Notes: generated from the letters alone by a model not told the origin. 33,133 nt of DNA from an uncultured Coriobacteriaceae bacterium (GCA_949298635.1 CASFXG010000013.1:1-33133); one strand, 5' to 3'. Positions 1 to 8,371 are shown, numbered from the stretch's first letter. A program made the numbers and translations.

Positions 1-930
1 GCGGGCGAGATGTTCCGCGTGACGACCTTCGACCCCGCGACTGCGCCACGCGTGACCGAGGGGCAGGCAGCCGCGTCGATGGGCGAGCTCACCGCCGGCG
101 AGGTTGATTGGAGCCAAGACTTCTTCGGCAAACCTGCGTCGCTCACCGTCTCCGGCCAGCTCAATGCCGAGAACTTCGCCATGGCCTTCGGCGACGTCTA
201 CACCTTCGGCCCCACGTTCCGCGCCGAGAACTCCAACACCACGCGTCACGCCGCCGAGTTTTGGATGATCGAGCCCGAGATCGCCTTCGCAGACCTCGAG
301 GACGACATGAACCTTGCCGAGGACATGCTGAAGTACGTGATCCGCGACGTGCAGGCACGCTGTGCAGACGAGCTCAACATGCTGAACAAGTTCGTCGACA
401 AGGGCCTCATCGAGCGCCTCGAGCATGTGGCGAGCTCCGACTTCGCGCGCGTGACCTACACCGAGGCGATTGAAATCCTGGAGCAGGCGGTCGCCGCCGG
501 GCAGCACTTCGACTATCCCGTGAGCTGGGGCATCGACCTACAGACCGAGCACGAGCGCTTCCTCACCGAGCAGCACTTCAAGCGCCCGACCTTCGTGACC
601 GATTACCCGGCCGAGATCAAGGCGTTCTACATGCGCCTGAACGACGATGGCAAAACGGTGGCGGCGGCGGACTGCCTCGTGCCGGGCATTGGCGAGATCA
701 TTGGCGGCAGCCAGCGCGAGGAGCGCCTCGATGTGCTCGAGCGCCGCATCGCCGAGCTCGGCATGGATGCGAGCCAGTACAAGTACTACCTTGACCTGCG
801 CCGCTATGGCACCTGCCCGCACGCGGGCTTCGGCCTGGGCTTCGAGCGGCTCGTGATGTACCTCACCGGCGTGGGCAACATCCGCGACGTGATCCCGCAT
901 CCGCGCACGGTGGGCAACGCCGACTTTTAA
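1..930 (+). CDS. asnS: Asparaginyl-tRNA synthetase, C-terminal part (5' end outside window)
   Basis: Class II aminoacyl-tRNA synthetase that charges tRNA-Asn in the cytoplasm. The frame is open from the first base of the window (A-G-E before the first Met at position 10), so the N-terminal OB-fold anticodon-binding domain lies upstream. Visible catalytic-core features are the motif 2 region with the text [20 protein letters not shown], and motif 3 near the end, [13 protein letters not shown] followed by [10 protein letters not shown]. The pattern TFRAENSNT and the ending GNADF match AsnRS rather than AspRS or LysRS. The gene ends in TAA and is followed by a strong terminator. The identification is confident; only the start is missing. 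Confidence 0.96.
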   Translation, partial: AGEMFRVTTFDPATAPRVTEGQAAASMGELTAGEVDWSQDFFGKPASLTVSGQLNAENFAMAFGDVYTFGPTFRAENSNTTRHAAEFWMIEPEIAFADLEDDMNLAEDMLKYVIRDVQARCADELNMLNKFVDKGLIERLEHVASSDFARVTYTEAIEILEQAVAAGQHFDYPVSWGIDLQTEHERFLTEQHFKRPTFVTDYPAEIKAFYMRLNDDGKTVAAADCLVPGIGEIIGGSQREERLDVLERRIAELGMDASQYKYYLDLRRYGTCPHAGFGLGFERLVMYLTGVGNIRDVIPHPRTVGNADF

Positions 931-979
931 CCCTTCTCAACCTAAGCGCCCTTCCCAGGCGCCGTGTTTCGTTCTTCAA

Positions 980-1020
980 GCGCCCCCGCATGACCCTCGG
1001 GCTATGCGGGGGTGCTTTTT
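980..1020 (+). terminator. Rho-independent terminator of asnS
   Basis: Arms 980-991 and 1004-1015 pair over 12 bp with one mismatch around a 12-nt loop and are followed directly by five T residues (1016-1020). It lies 50 nt after the asnS stop. Confidence 0.9.
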
Positions 1021-1378
1021 GGTCAATCGTTGGCATCTGGAAAGGGCGCCCCTCTTGTTGAGGCAGGGCGCTCGCAAGGGGCTTCCGTTGTTGAGCAGGG
1101 CGCTCGCATATACGCTCCAAGATGATTTGGCGCACCGCGGCGAGTCGCCTGCCTTGTTGTATGGGTGCCGAACAAGCATCCTTCGAGAGCCTGGATCCGT
1201 TGTTGCGACAATCCTCGTTTCCCCTCGTTTTGCAAGGTTTTGGCAAGGTTCGCAACCATGTTGAACGTTTCGCCCGCCGTCCGCCGAGCGAGACGCGCCG
1301 TTCGGCGGGAGATTTCGCCGCTTGCTCCCCGCTCGCATAGGCTCACGTTCACGCATCTTATCGCGAAGGGATACGAAC
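1021..1378. other. Intergenic region without a supported gene
   Basis: No convincing coding frame; the short open frames here have arginine-rich, low-complexity translations typical of random GC-rich DNA. It contains a loose duplication of TGTTGAG-CAGGGCGCTCGCA (about 1056-1076 and 1089-1108), the phased direct repeats at 1213-1250, and GC-rich inverted repeats (1273-1279 with 1303-1309; the segment 1281-1287 can compete for the same partner), which could form alternative structures in the leader of the downstream regulator. Confidence 0.5.
1213..1250 (+). promoter_or_regulatory. Phased direct repeats, candidate operator
   Basis: CCTCGTTT occurs at 1213-1220 and 1223-1230 (10-nt period) and is followed by GCAAGGTT at 1232-1239 and 1243-1250 (11-nt period). 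Repeats spaced by one helical turn upstream of a transcription-factor gene suggest a protein-binding site, possibly for autoregulation by the downstream gene. Function is inferred. Confidence 0.3.
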
Positions 1379-2308
1379 GTGAACGAAGTTACCGCCGCAC
1401 TGCCGCCAGCCTGCACGAAGCCGGATGGAGAAGGTGCCCCCGCCACGGGAACCGCACCAATCGAGCCTCCCACCATCCGCGGCAACGCCATACCGAGCTG
1501 CGTGAGAACGCTGCTCATTCTCAAGCTGCTCATGGATCGCACCGACGCGCACACGCGCCTCACCTCGACACAAATCAAAAGTCTGCTCGCCGATCCCGAC
1601 GATCCCGCAGTACCGGCGATCAACGTGCGGCGCACCGCCATTCGCGCGTCGATCGACACGCTGCGCTCCGCAGGCATCGCCATCGTCGCGAACCCGCGAA
1701 CCGGCTACGCCCTCGTCGAGCATCCGCTGGGAAACCGCGATGCGGAACTCATCGTGCGCGCACTCGCAAGCAGCCGTCTACTCAGCGCGAAGCAACGAGC
1801 GCATCTCATCGAATGCGTGCTCCGCCTCACCACGCCAACGCAGCGCGCCGCCTTTCGACGGCAGCTCGGCGTGGATGGCGTGGACGCGAGCGTCTGCACA
1901 CCCGATGAGGCACAGGTCTGGCGGACGTACCGGATCGAACGGCCCGACGCGCTTGTGCGGGCAGCCCTGGAAAGCGAGATGCCCGTTGCATTCGAACTTG
2001 CCCAACGGGAGCCCTACGAAGAACAGGGCAAGGGTCGGCGCCGCGAGAAGCTCCGGGGATTCGGTCGACGGCACCGCATGCGACCGACGAGCCTCTTTGA
2101 ATCGGGCGGCATCGCCTATGTGCAGGGCATCTCACTCGATACCGACACCGACGGCATCAACATCGCCCGCACGATCCACCTCGACCGCATGGCCAACCTC
2201 GCGCTCCTAGATGAAGACGGCGTCCTGCACTTCGCCTTCGGTGCCGCAACGTTAACAGTTGGTGACGCGCAACGCCCGGGGAAGCCTCCGCAAACTGCGG
2301 TCGTATGA
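1379..2308 (+). CDS. WYL-type helix-turn-helix transcriptional regulator
   Basis: Probable DNA-binding transcription factor of about 309 residues. The GTG at 1379 is chosen because GAAGGG (1365-1370) lies 8 nt upstream; a TTG at 1322 has no such site. After a proline-rich N-terminus comes an HTH-like segment (roughly residues 35-105) with the core VRRTAIRASIDTLRSAGIAI and a wing ending in NPRTGYAL, as in the HTH domains of WYL-family regulators. The rest (about 200 residues) is an effector-type region with a beta-rich part (FESGGIAYVQGISL, ARTIHLDRMANLALL) resembling a WYL fold, although the W-Y-L triplet itself is not obvious. It sits upstream of the ABC importer on the same strand but is separated from it by a leader hairpin, so co-regulation is only a possibility. 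Family assignment is moderately sure. Confidence 0.65.
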   Translation: MNEVTAALPPACTKPDGEGAPATGTAPIEPPTIRGNAIPSCVRTLLILKLLMDRTDAHTRLTSTQIKSLLADPDDPAVPAINVRRTAIRASIDTLRSAGIAIVANPRTGYALVEHPLGNRDAELIVRALASSRLLSAKQRAHLIECVLRLTTPTQRAAFRRQLGVDGVDASVCTPDEAQVWRTYRIERPDALVRAALESEMPVAFELAQREPYEEQGKGRRREKLRGFGRRHRMRPTSLFESGGIAYVQGISLDTDTDGINIARTIHLDRMANLALLDEDGVLHFAFGAATLTVGDAQRPGKPPQTAVV

Positions 2309-2314
2309 TGGGAA

Positions 2315-2336
2315 AATCTCCCGCAGTCGGGAGGTT
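2315..2336 (+). other. Leader hairpin upstream of the ABC importer
   Basis: AATCTCCCG (2315-2323), loop CAGT, CGGGAGGTT (2328-2336): a 9-bp stem with one G-T wobble. It is 6 nt after the regulator stop and has no T-run after it, so it is more likely an mRNA-stabilising or regulatory hairpin than an intrinsic terminator. Confidence 0.4.
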
Positions 2337-2404
2337 CTCATATATCCATGGGGTCAAGCGCCGCCCACCCGCAGCGCCACGCCCCCTGCATGTCGGAGGG
2401 ACCT

Positions 2405-3424
2405 ATGAACCAACCAGCCATCAGCCGCCGCGGCCTCATCGCCTCCCTCGCCGCTGCCGGTACGCTCCCGCTCGCTGCATGCGGCGGCACCGAATCCACC
2501 GAGGGCGAGGGCAGCACGGCAGGCAGCGCGCCCGCGAAGGCAGAGGGTACCTACAAGATCGGTATTCTGCAGCTCACCCAGCACGCCGCGCTCGACCAGA
2601 CGAACGAGGGCTTCATCGCCGCGCTCGACGAGGCGGGGATCACGTACGAGCCGGATCAGCAGAATGCGTCGAACGACCAGACTGCCTGCCAGACCATCGC
2701 GCAGACCTTCGTGAACGGCGGCTGCGACCTCATCTTCGCCATCGGCACCCCCGCCGCGCAGGCTGTCGCCGCGGCCACGCAGGACATCCCCGTCGTGGGT
2801 TCCGCCATCACGGATTTCGAATCCGTCGGCCTGGTCGAATCGAACGATGCCCCGGGCGGCAACGTCACCGGCAGCTCCGACATGACCCCCGTCGCCGACC
2901 AGATCGCGCTCCTGCAGGAGCTCGTGCCCGATGCCCAGAACGTCGGCATTCTCTATTGCACCGCCGAGGAGAACTCGCGCATCCAGGCGGAGCTCGCCGT
3001 CGAGACCTGCAACGAGGCCGGCCTCACGCCGAACGAGCAGACCGTCTCGAGCTCGAACGAGATCCAGAGCGTCGTGGAGACGATGGTCGGCCAAGTCGAC
3101 GTCATCTATGCACCCACCGACAACACCATCGCCGCCGCCATGGCGCAGGTCTCCTCCATCGCCGACGAGGCGGGCATCCCCACCATCGTGGGCTGCGATA
3201 CCATGGTGCAGGACGGCGGCACCGCCTCGTACAGCATCAACTACTTCGATCTCGGTCATAAGGCGGGCGAGATGGCGCTCCAGATCCTCACCGAGGGCGC
3301 AAGCCCCGCGGACATGCCCATCGAGTACCTCGATGCGAGCGAGTGCACGCTCATCGCGAACCAGGCTTCGGCCGATGCCTGCGGCGTCGACCTGAGCGTC
3401 CTCAACAACCCCGAAATCGTCTAG
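2405..3424 (+). CDS. ABC substrate-binding lipoprotein, ABC_sub_bind (TrpX-like) family, copy 1
   Basis: Extracellular solute-binding lipoprotein (339 aa) that would deliver substrate to the permease encoded downstream. Start chosen at ATG 2405 because GGAGGG (2395-2400) precedes it by 4 nt. The N-terminus has a twin-arginine-like ISRRG followed by a hydrophobic stretch and the lipobox LAAC with Cys26. The mature part begins YKIGILQLTQHAALD, and contains FIAALDEAGI, AIGTPAAQAVAA, GSSDMTPVADQIALL and APTDNTIAAAM, all typical of the family (PF04392) that includes the streptococcal tryptophan-importer component TrpX. The substrate cannot be read from sequence; members are linked to aromatic amino acids, nucleoside-like compounds or unknown ligands. 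A close paralog follows immediately. Confidence 0.85.
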   Translation: MNQPAISRRGLIASLAAAGTLPLAACGGTESTEGEGSTAGSAPAKAEGTYKIGILQLTQHAALDQTNEGFIAALDEAGITYEPDQQNASNDQTACQTIAQTFVNGGCDLIFAIGTPAAQAVAAATQDIPVVGSAITDFESVGLVESNDAPGGNVTGSSDMTPVADQIALLQELVPDAQNVGILYCTAEENSRIQAELAVETCNEAGLTPNEQTVSSSNEIQSVVETMVGQVDVIYAPTDNTIAAAMAQVSSIADEAGIPTIVGCDTMVQDGGTASYSINYFDLGHKAGEMALQILTEGASPADMPIEYLDASECTLIANQASADACGVDLSVLNNPEIV

Positions 3425-3428
3425 CCCC

Positions 3429-3470
3429 TGACATTGGGGACAGTCCCCAATGTCATGACAAAAGGGACAG
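3429..3470 (+). repeat. Family 1 palindromic repeat, copy 1
   Basis: Begins 4 nt after the stop of the first binding-protein gene. The core is TGACATTGGGGA, loop CAG, TCCCCAATGTCA (perfect 12-bp arms), followed by TGACAAAAGGGACAG. Copies 2 (17074-17115) and 3 (31380-31421, minus) have the same 42-nt length. The form is REP-like; no transposase is present here. Confidence 0.85.
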
Positions 3471-3532
3471 CCCTTCGTCAAACCCTTCGCCAGACCCGTC
3501 CCCTATCCCAACGCACGGAACAGGAGAGCATC

Positions 3533-4561
3533 ATGGGACACGCAAACATCAGCCGTCGTAGCTTCACCGCCGGACTCGCCGGAGCGGGCGCACTCGCGCT
3601 CGGAACGTTCGGCATCGCTGGATGCTCGAACGAAGGGGGCGCGGGCTCCGTAGGCTCAGGCGCAGCCGACAAGACGTACAAGATCGGCATTCTACAGCTC
3701 ACGCAGCATTCCGCGCTCGACGCGGCGAACGAGGGCTTCATCGCTGCTCTCGACGATTCCGGCATCGCCTACGAGCCGGATCAGCAGAACGCCAGCAACG
3801 ACCAGAACGCCTGCCAGACCATCGCGCAGACGTTCGCGAACGACGGTTGCGACCTCATCCTCGCCATCGCGACGCCCGCGGCGCAAGCGGCCGTGGCGGC
3901 AACGGGCGACATCCCCATCATCGGCACCGCGATTACCGATTTCGCCGCATCTGGCCTCGTCGATTCAAACGACGCTCCCGGCGGCAACCTCACCGGCACC
4001 TCGGATATGAACCCAGTGGCCGATCAGATCGCCCTGCTCGAGGAGTTGGTGCCGGAGGCGGCACACGTCGGCCTGCTCTTCTGCACCGCCGAGAGCAACT
4101 CCGAGATCCAGATCGCCATGGCGGAGGAGGAGCTCGACGCTGCAGGCATCGGACATGAGCGCTTCACCGTATCGAGCTCGAACGAGATCCAGAGCGTCGT
4201 GGAGACGATGGTCGGCCAGGTGGACGTCATCTACACACCCACGGACAACACCATTGCCGCCGCGATGACGCAGGTGGCCGACATCGCCAACGAGGCGGGC
4301 GTACCCACGATCTGCGGTGAGGTGGGCATGGTCGAGGCTGGCGGCCTCGCGTCCGTGTCCATCAACTACTATGAACTGGGCTACCGCGCGGGCGAGATGG
4401 CTGTTGAAATCCTCACCGAGGGCGCGAATCCCGCGGAGATGCCCATTGAGACCATGAGTGCCGAAGAGTGCGACCTCGTATACAACCAGGCCACGGCCGA
4501 CGAGATCGGCGTCGACGTCTCCATGCTCGCGGACGAGGGCGGCGAGGACGTCTCGGCGTAA
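3533..4561 (+). CDS. ABC substrate-binding lipoprotein, ABC_sub_bind (TrpX-like) family, copy 2
   Basis: Second solute-binding lipoprotein (342 aa), paralogous over its whole length to the preceding gene. ATG 3533 follows AGGAG in 3522-3526. It has the same plan: twin-arginine-like ISRRS, hydrophobic segment, lipobox ending at Cys31 (IAGC), then YKIGILQLTQHSALDAANEGF. The two genes share an uninterrupted identical 47-bp block (3047-3093 and 4172-4218) within otherwise diverged sequence, pointing to tandem duplication with later gene conversion or strong local constraint. Two receptors for one permease could widen the substrate range or affinity; this is inference. A family 2 palindrome begins 18 nt after the stop. 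Confidence 0.85.
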   Translation: MGHANISRRSFTAGLAGAGALALGTFGIAGCSNEGGAGSVGSGAADKTYKIGILQLTQHSALDAANEGFIAALDDSGIAYEPDQQNASNDQNACQTIAQTFANDGCDLILAIATPAAQAAVAATGDIPIIGTAITDFAASGLVDSNDAPGGNLTGTSDMNPVADQIALLEELVPEAAHVGLLFCTAESNSEIQIAMAEEELDAAGIGHERFTVSSSNEIQSVVETMVGQVDVIYTPTDNTIAAAMTQVADIANEAGVPTICGEVGMVEAGGLASVSINYYELGYRAGEMAVEILTEGANPAEMPIETMSAEECDLVYNQATADEIGVDVSMLADEGGEDVSA

Positions 4562-4578
4562 ACGCCTCCGGTTCGGCG

Positions 4579-4619
4579 CGGGGATGTAAAATAACCCCAG
4601 GGGTTATTTTACATCCCCG
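4579..4619. repeat. Family 2 palindromic repeat, copy A (perfect palindrome)
   Basis: Perfect 20-bp arms (4579-4598 and 4600-4619) around a single A, with the core AAAATAACCCCAGGGGTTAT. It lies 18 nt after the second binding-protein gene. Related copies are at 17995-18021, 28881-28955 (double) and 30813-30843. In RNA it could form a stable hairpin that reduces read-through between the receptor genes and the permease. Confidence 0.8.
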
Positions 4620-4718
4620 TCCACCGTTTCAGAACCATTACAGGCCGTGCCGCGTGCAACGACGCATGCATAACGTGATACACTTTCCGCGTAATTTATG
4701 CAGGAAGTACTTGCATCG

Positions 4719-4750
4719 ACCCCGGTGGGTACGCCCGCCGGGGTTCGTTT
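4719..4750 (+). terminator. Hairpin with weak T-run in the permease leader
   Basis: ACCCCGGTGGG (4719-4729), loop TACG, CCCGCCGGGGT (4734-4744): an 11-bp stem including a G-T wobble, followed by TCGTTT. It ends about 10 nt before the ribosome-binding site of the permease gene, so it may be a leaky terminator or attenuator that sets the receptor-to-permease ratio. No consensus promoter was recognised between 4620 and 4718. Confidence 0.5.
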
Positions 4751-4773
4751 GGCAATAGAGAAGGAGGAGGCTT

Positions 4774-5727
4774 ATGGGACTCGCCATGCTCGGCGCCGTC
4801 TCGCAGGGCATTCTCTGGGGCATCATGGTGCTCGGCGTCTACATCACCTATAAGCTGCTTGATATCGCAGACCTTACCGTCGACGGCAGCTTCGCGCTCG
4901 GCGGCAGCGTATGCGCCGTGCTCGTTGTGGGCGGCGTCGACCCGGTGCTCGCCATCATCGCCGCCATGCTCGCGGGCATGGTCGCCGGCGCGGTCACGGG
5001 ATTCCTCCACACGGTGTTCGAGATTCCCGCCATCCTTGCCGGTATCCTCACGCAGATCGCGCTCTGGTCCGTGAACCTGCGCATCATGGGCAAGTCGAAT
5101 ACACCGCTTTTGCGCGTGGACACGCTCTTCTCCACCGTGACGGACGCGACCGGCCTCCCACAGAACGTCGCATCGATCCTCGTCGGCCTCACATTCGCCG
5201 TTCTCATCATCGTCACGCTCTACTGGTTCTTCGGTACCGAGATCGGCTCCGCTTGTCGCGCGACGGGCAACAACGAGGCAATGGTGCGCGCCCTCGGCGT
5301 AAACACGAAGGTCACAAAGATGATCGCGCTTACGCTCTCGAACGGCCTCGTCGGCCTTTCCGGCGGCCTGGTGTGCGAGAGCCAGAGCTACGCGGATATC
5401 GGCATGGGCACCGGTGCCATCGTGATCGGGCTTGCCGCCATCGTGATCGGCGAGGTGCTTGGCCGCCTCGTGCCCGGGCAGGTGCGCGCCTTCGGCAGCC
5501 GCCTCACAGCCGCCGTGGTGGGCTCGGTCGTGTACTTCCTCATCCGTGCCATCGTGCTCCAGCTGGGTATGGATGCGAACGACATGAAGCTCATCTCTGC
5601 CGTCATCGTGGCACTCGCGCTCTGCGTGCCGGTGGTATGGGAGAAATATCAGCTCAGACGCGCATACAGTAAGACACTGAAAGCCGCGTCCGTCGCAGAC
5701 GGCGCCACTTCCGAAGGGGGGCGCTAG
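4774..5727 (+). CDS. ABC importer permease, TrpY-like (BPD_transp_2 family)
   Basis: Integral inner-membrane subunit of the importer (317 aa). ATG 4774 has an excellent site, AAGGAGGAGG (4761-4770). The protein is hydrophobic throughout, with about eight membrane segments, beginning LGAVSQGILWGIMVLGVYIT. The segment ADLTVDGSFALGGSV near residue 35 is characteristic of the TrpY/YtfT-type permeases that pair with ABC_sub_bind receptors. The C-terminal tail (YQLRRAYSKTLKAA onward) is cytoplasmic and charged. It is separated by 3 nt from the ATPase gene, so the two are translated together. One permease presumably forms a homodimer serving both binding proteins. Confidence 0.88.
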   Translation: MGLAMLGAVSQGILWGIMVLGVYITYKLLDIADLTVDGSFALGGSVCAVLVVGGVDPVLAIIAAMLAGMVAGAVTGFLHTVFEIPAILAGILTQIALWSVNLRIMGKSNTPLLRVDTLFSTVTDATGLPQNVASILVGLTFAVLIIVTLYWFFGTEIGSACRATGNNEAMVRALGVNTKVTKMIALTLSNGLVGLSGGLVCESQSYADIGMGTGAIVIGLAAIVIGEVLGRLVPGQVRAFGSRLTAAVVGSVVYFLIRAIVLQLGMDANDMKLISAVIVALALCVPVVWEKYQLRRAYSKTLKAASVADGATSEGGR

Positions 5728-5730
5728 CGC

Positions 5731-6525
5731 ATGCTTACCATGAGCCACGTCTCCAAGACGTTCAACGCTGGCACCATCAACGAGAAGCGCGCCCTCGTCG
5801 ACTGCAACTTGCACCTCGCACCCGGCGACTTCGTCACCATCATCGGCGGTAACGGTGCGGGCAAGTCGACCCTCATGAACATGATCGCCGGCGTCTACCC
5901 CATCGACGCGGGCACCATCACGCTCGATGGCATGAACATTTCACGCCTTTCTGAACCTGCACGCGCCAAGTACCTCGGCCGCGTGTTCCAGGATCCCATG
6001 ATGGGCACCGCCGCAGACATGCAGATCATCGAGAACCTCGCTATGGCGAAACGTCGCGGCAAGACCCGCACGCTCGCCTGGGGCGTCACGCGCGCAGAGA
6101 AGGACGAGTACACCGACCGCCTGCGCGAGCTGGGGCTCGGCCTCGAGAAGCGCCTCACAAGCAAGGTGGGTCTGCTCTCGGGCGGCCAGCGCCAGGCGCT
6201 CACGCTCCTCATGGCAACGCTTTCCGAGCCCAAACTTCTGCTGCTCGACGAGCACACAGCGGCGCTCGACCCCAAAACGGCGGCGAAGGTGCTCAATCTC
6301 ACCGAGCAGATCGTAGGCGAGCACCAGCTCACCACGCTCATGGTCACGCACAACATGAACGACGCCATCCGCTTGGGCAACCGACTCATCATGATGCACG
6401 AAGGCCGTATCATCTACGATGTGCAGGGCGAGGAGAAGGCGGCGCTCACCGTGGCCGACCTGCTGCAGAAATTCGAGGAAGTCTCGGGCGGCGAGCTCGC
6501 AAACGACCGCATGCTGCTGAACTAG
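5731..6525 (+). CDS. ABC importer ATPase, TrpZ-like
   Basis: Cytoplasmic nucleotide-binding subunit (264 aa) powering the importer. Walker A is GGNGAGKST (residues 39-47), the signature is LLSGGQRQALTLL, Walker B is LLLLDEHTAALD, and the H-loop is MVTHN. A His rather than Pro follows the Walker B Glu (DEHTAALD), as in this subfamily. The start at 5731 is preceded by a G-rich site within the end of the permease gene. It closes a unit of two receptors, permease and ATPase, and is followed by a symmetrical terminator facing a convergent gene. Confidence 0.9.
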   Translation: MLTMSHVSKTFNAGTINEKRALVDCNLHLAPGDFVTIIGGNGAGKSTLMNMIAGVYPIDAGTITLDGMNISRLSEPARAKYLGRVFQDPMMGTAADMQIIENLAMAKRRGKTRTLAWGVTRAEKDEYTDRLRELGLGLEKRLTSKVGLLSGGQRQALTLLMATLSEPKLLLLDEHTAALDPKTAAKVLNLTEQIVGEHQLTTLMVTHNMNDAIRLGNRLIMMHEGRIIYDVQGEEKAALTVADLLQKFEEVSGGELANDRMLLN

Positions 6526-6534
6526 CGCTCATGA

Positions 6535-6580
6535 GAGCCTGAATCCGCGACGGGAGCGCCGCTTAGGATTCAGGCTCCCT
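6535..6580. terminator. Bidirectional terminator between convergent genes
   Basis: Perfect 12-bp inverted repeat GAGCCTGAATCC (6535-6546) and GGATTCAGGCTC (6566-6577) with a 19-nt loop, followed on the plus strand by CCTTT. It lies between the ATPase stop and the stop of the convergent small gene. Confidence 0.75.
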
Positions 6581-6592
6581 TTAGATGCTCGG

Positions 6593-6907
6593 TTATTCCC
6601 CGCCGAAGATCTCCATGATGTCGCCGAGGGCGGACATGGGGCTCTTCTTTTTCTTGTGCTCCTTGTAATACTTCTCGTCGTACCGGCGGTCGCGATCGTC
6701 GTAGCGATCGCGGTCGTCCCGGCGCGCCTCGCTGTGGCAGCGCTCCTCCTCGCGATAGCTCTCGCGCGCGCCGCGGGCGCGGTCGACGATCTTGTCGAGC
6801 TCACCGCGATCGAGCCAGATGCCGCGGCATTCCGGGCAATAATCGATCTCGACGCCGTTCTTCTCGCTCATAAGCAGCGTGACGTCCTTGCACACGGGGC
6901 ACTTCAT
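6593..6907 (-). CDS. Small zf-TFIIB-type zinc-finger protein
   Basis: A 104-residue protein. The start at 6907 is chosen because GAAGGAG lies 5 nt upstream and because MKCPVC is the usual beginning of the family; an upstream in-frame start would add 12 residues without support. Two Cys pairs, CPVC (residues 3-6) and CPEC, followed by RGIWLDRGELDKIV, are diagnostic of the zf-TFIIB family (PF13453), whose biochemical role is unknown. The middle is a highly charged stretch rich in Arg, Asp, Glu and Tyr (RDDRDRYDDRDRRYDEKYY), likely disordered, and the end is MSALGDIMEIFGGE. It appears monocistronic. Confidence 0.82.
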   Translation of the reverse strand: MKCPVCKDVTLLMSEKNGVEIDYCPECRGIWLDRGELDKIVDRARGARESYREEERCHSEARRDDRDRYDDRDRRYDEKYYKEHKKKKSPMSALGDIMEIFGGE

Positions 6908-7011
6908 GATAGCTCCTTCACGTTCGCCGGCGTAAACACGCACCGGCGGCTGGCATTGTTCGCCTTATACCCCGCACGCAAGGGTTTCTGTCCGGCCCTT
7001 AGGCCGATTTG

Positions 7012-8346
7012 TCACCAACAGGCGGCATGAGCAGCATCGATATGCAGGTCGGCGCCGTAGAAGGCCGAGAGCGCCCGCTCCGCGAGCATCACATCGCGCA
7101 CGCCCGCCGTCTCGTAGGCGGAATGCATCGCGAGCTGCGCGCAACCCACATCGACGGCATGCATGCTCGCCTGCACATTCGAAAGGTTGCCGAGCGTCGA
7201 CCCGCCGGCCATATCGCTGCGGTTCGCGTAGGTCTGCACCGGCACGCCGGCACGCTCGCACAGCCCCACAAAGACGGCGCGGCTGAAGGCGTCCGTGCAG
7301 TAATGCTGGTTCGCCGCTTCCTTGATCACGATGCCGCCGTTCATGACGCAGCGGTTCGCGGCATCGTACAGATCCGGACGGTTGGGATGCACCGCATGAG
7401 CGTTGTCGCAGCTCACGAGCATGGACTTCGCGAGCGCCCGACGATAGTCGTCCACGCCGAGTCCGAGCGCCGCGGTCAGCCGGGTAAGCGCATCCAGCAA
7501 GAACGTCGACATGGCGCCCTGCTTGGTACCAGACCCCACCTCTTCGTTATCGAAGCAGCACCACACGGTGACGGCGCCATCGTTTTTCGCAGAAAGAAAC
7601 GCACGCAGCGACATGAACGCGCACATGAGGTCATCGAGCTTAGCGGAAGAGACGAACTCGTTCGCCGCACCCCACACGCGACCGGGCACGCGGTTCACGA
7701 GGAACAGGTCGAAGCCGAGCATATCGGCCGCAACGACCCCGGCTTCGCGGGCGATATGCTCCTCGAATTCGCCTGCCTCGAGCTCACCAGCCGAGACCAG
7801 TGGGAAGAGGTCGCGCGCACGGTTGGGCGAAAACGCCTTATTCTGATCGCGGTCGAGATGGATTGCGACGCTTGGAATGAGCGCCAGGTCGCAATCGGGT
7901 GCAATGAGCCGGCTCTCGACGCCGTTAGCCGTGCGCACGAGCACGCGGCCGGCTAGGGAGAGCGGACGGTCGAACCATGTGTAGTCGAGCATGCCGCCAT
8001 AGGCTTCCACCGCAAGGCGACGCGCGCCGCCGGGGCCATCAAGCTCGGGAACGGCCTTCAGCTTGAACGTGGGGGAATCGGTGTGCGACGCCGCGATCTG
8101 GAAGTGATAGGAATCCGCGCTTGCCGCATGCTTCCCTACCGAGAACGCAATGACACTCGAGCCGTTGCGCTCCACATAGTACCGACCACCGGCATCGAGC
8201 TGCCAAGCTTCGCCCTCGGCAAGCCGCGCGAACCCCGCTGCATCGAGGCGCTCGCACGCAGTCGACGCCGTGTGGAACATGCTCGGACACGCTGCGATGA
8301 ACTCGACGAGCTCTTCTGCCGCTTGCTTTTCCTCTGCCGATACCAT
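7012..8346 (-). CDS. apeB: M18 family aminopeptidase (aspartyl aminopeptidase type)
   Basis: Cytoplasmic zinc aminopeptidase (444 aa) that removes N-terminal, preferably acidic, residues from peptides. Family features are ASHTDSP with H88 and D90, the bridging-Asp region SAKLDDLMC, the catalytic pair in CFDNEEVGSGTKQGA, DNAHAVHPN, and a final His in MHSAYETAG. The length fits M18. ATG 8346 is preceded by GGGGAG at 6 nt. It lies at the distal end of the minus-strand series that starts with a dipeptide transporter, so it would hydrolyse imported peptides. A hairpin separates it from the preceding gene, so it may be only partly co-transcribed. Confidence 0.92.
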   Translation of the reverse strand: MVSAEEKQAAEELVEFIAACPSMFHTASTACERLDAAGFARLAEGEAWQLDAGGRYYVERNGSSVIAFSVGKHAASADSYHFQIAASHTDSPTFKLKAVPELDGPGGARRLAVEAYGGMLDYTWFDRPLSLAGRVLVRTANGVESRLIAPDCDLALIPSVAIHLDRDQNKAFSPNRARDLFPLVSAGELEAGEFEEHIAREAGVVAADMLGFDLFLVNRVPGRVWGAANEFVSSAKLDDLMCAFMSLRAFLSAKNDGAVTVWCCFDNEEVGSGTKQGAMSTFLLDALTRLTAALGLGVDDYRRALAKSMLVSCDNAHAVHPNRPDLYDAANRCVMNGGIVIKEAANQHYCTDAFSRAVFVGLCERAGVPVQTYANRSDMAGGSTLGNLSNVQASMHAVDVGCAQLAMHSAYETAGVRDVMLAERALSAFYGADLHIDAAHAACW

Positions 8347-8371
8347 GTGCTCTCCCCTTCCGCATCAACGT

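Noticed and set aside
1056..1110. CRISPR-like direct repeats
   Set aside because: There are only two imperfect copies of a roughly 20-bp unit with a short spacer, and no cas genes or further units.
4459..4758. Plus-strand frame overlapping the end of the second binding-protein gene and reading through the palindrome
   Set aside because: It has no start signal, is Arg-rich, and mostly spans the repeat and the leader hairpin.
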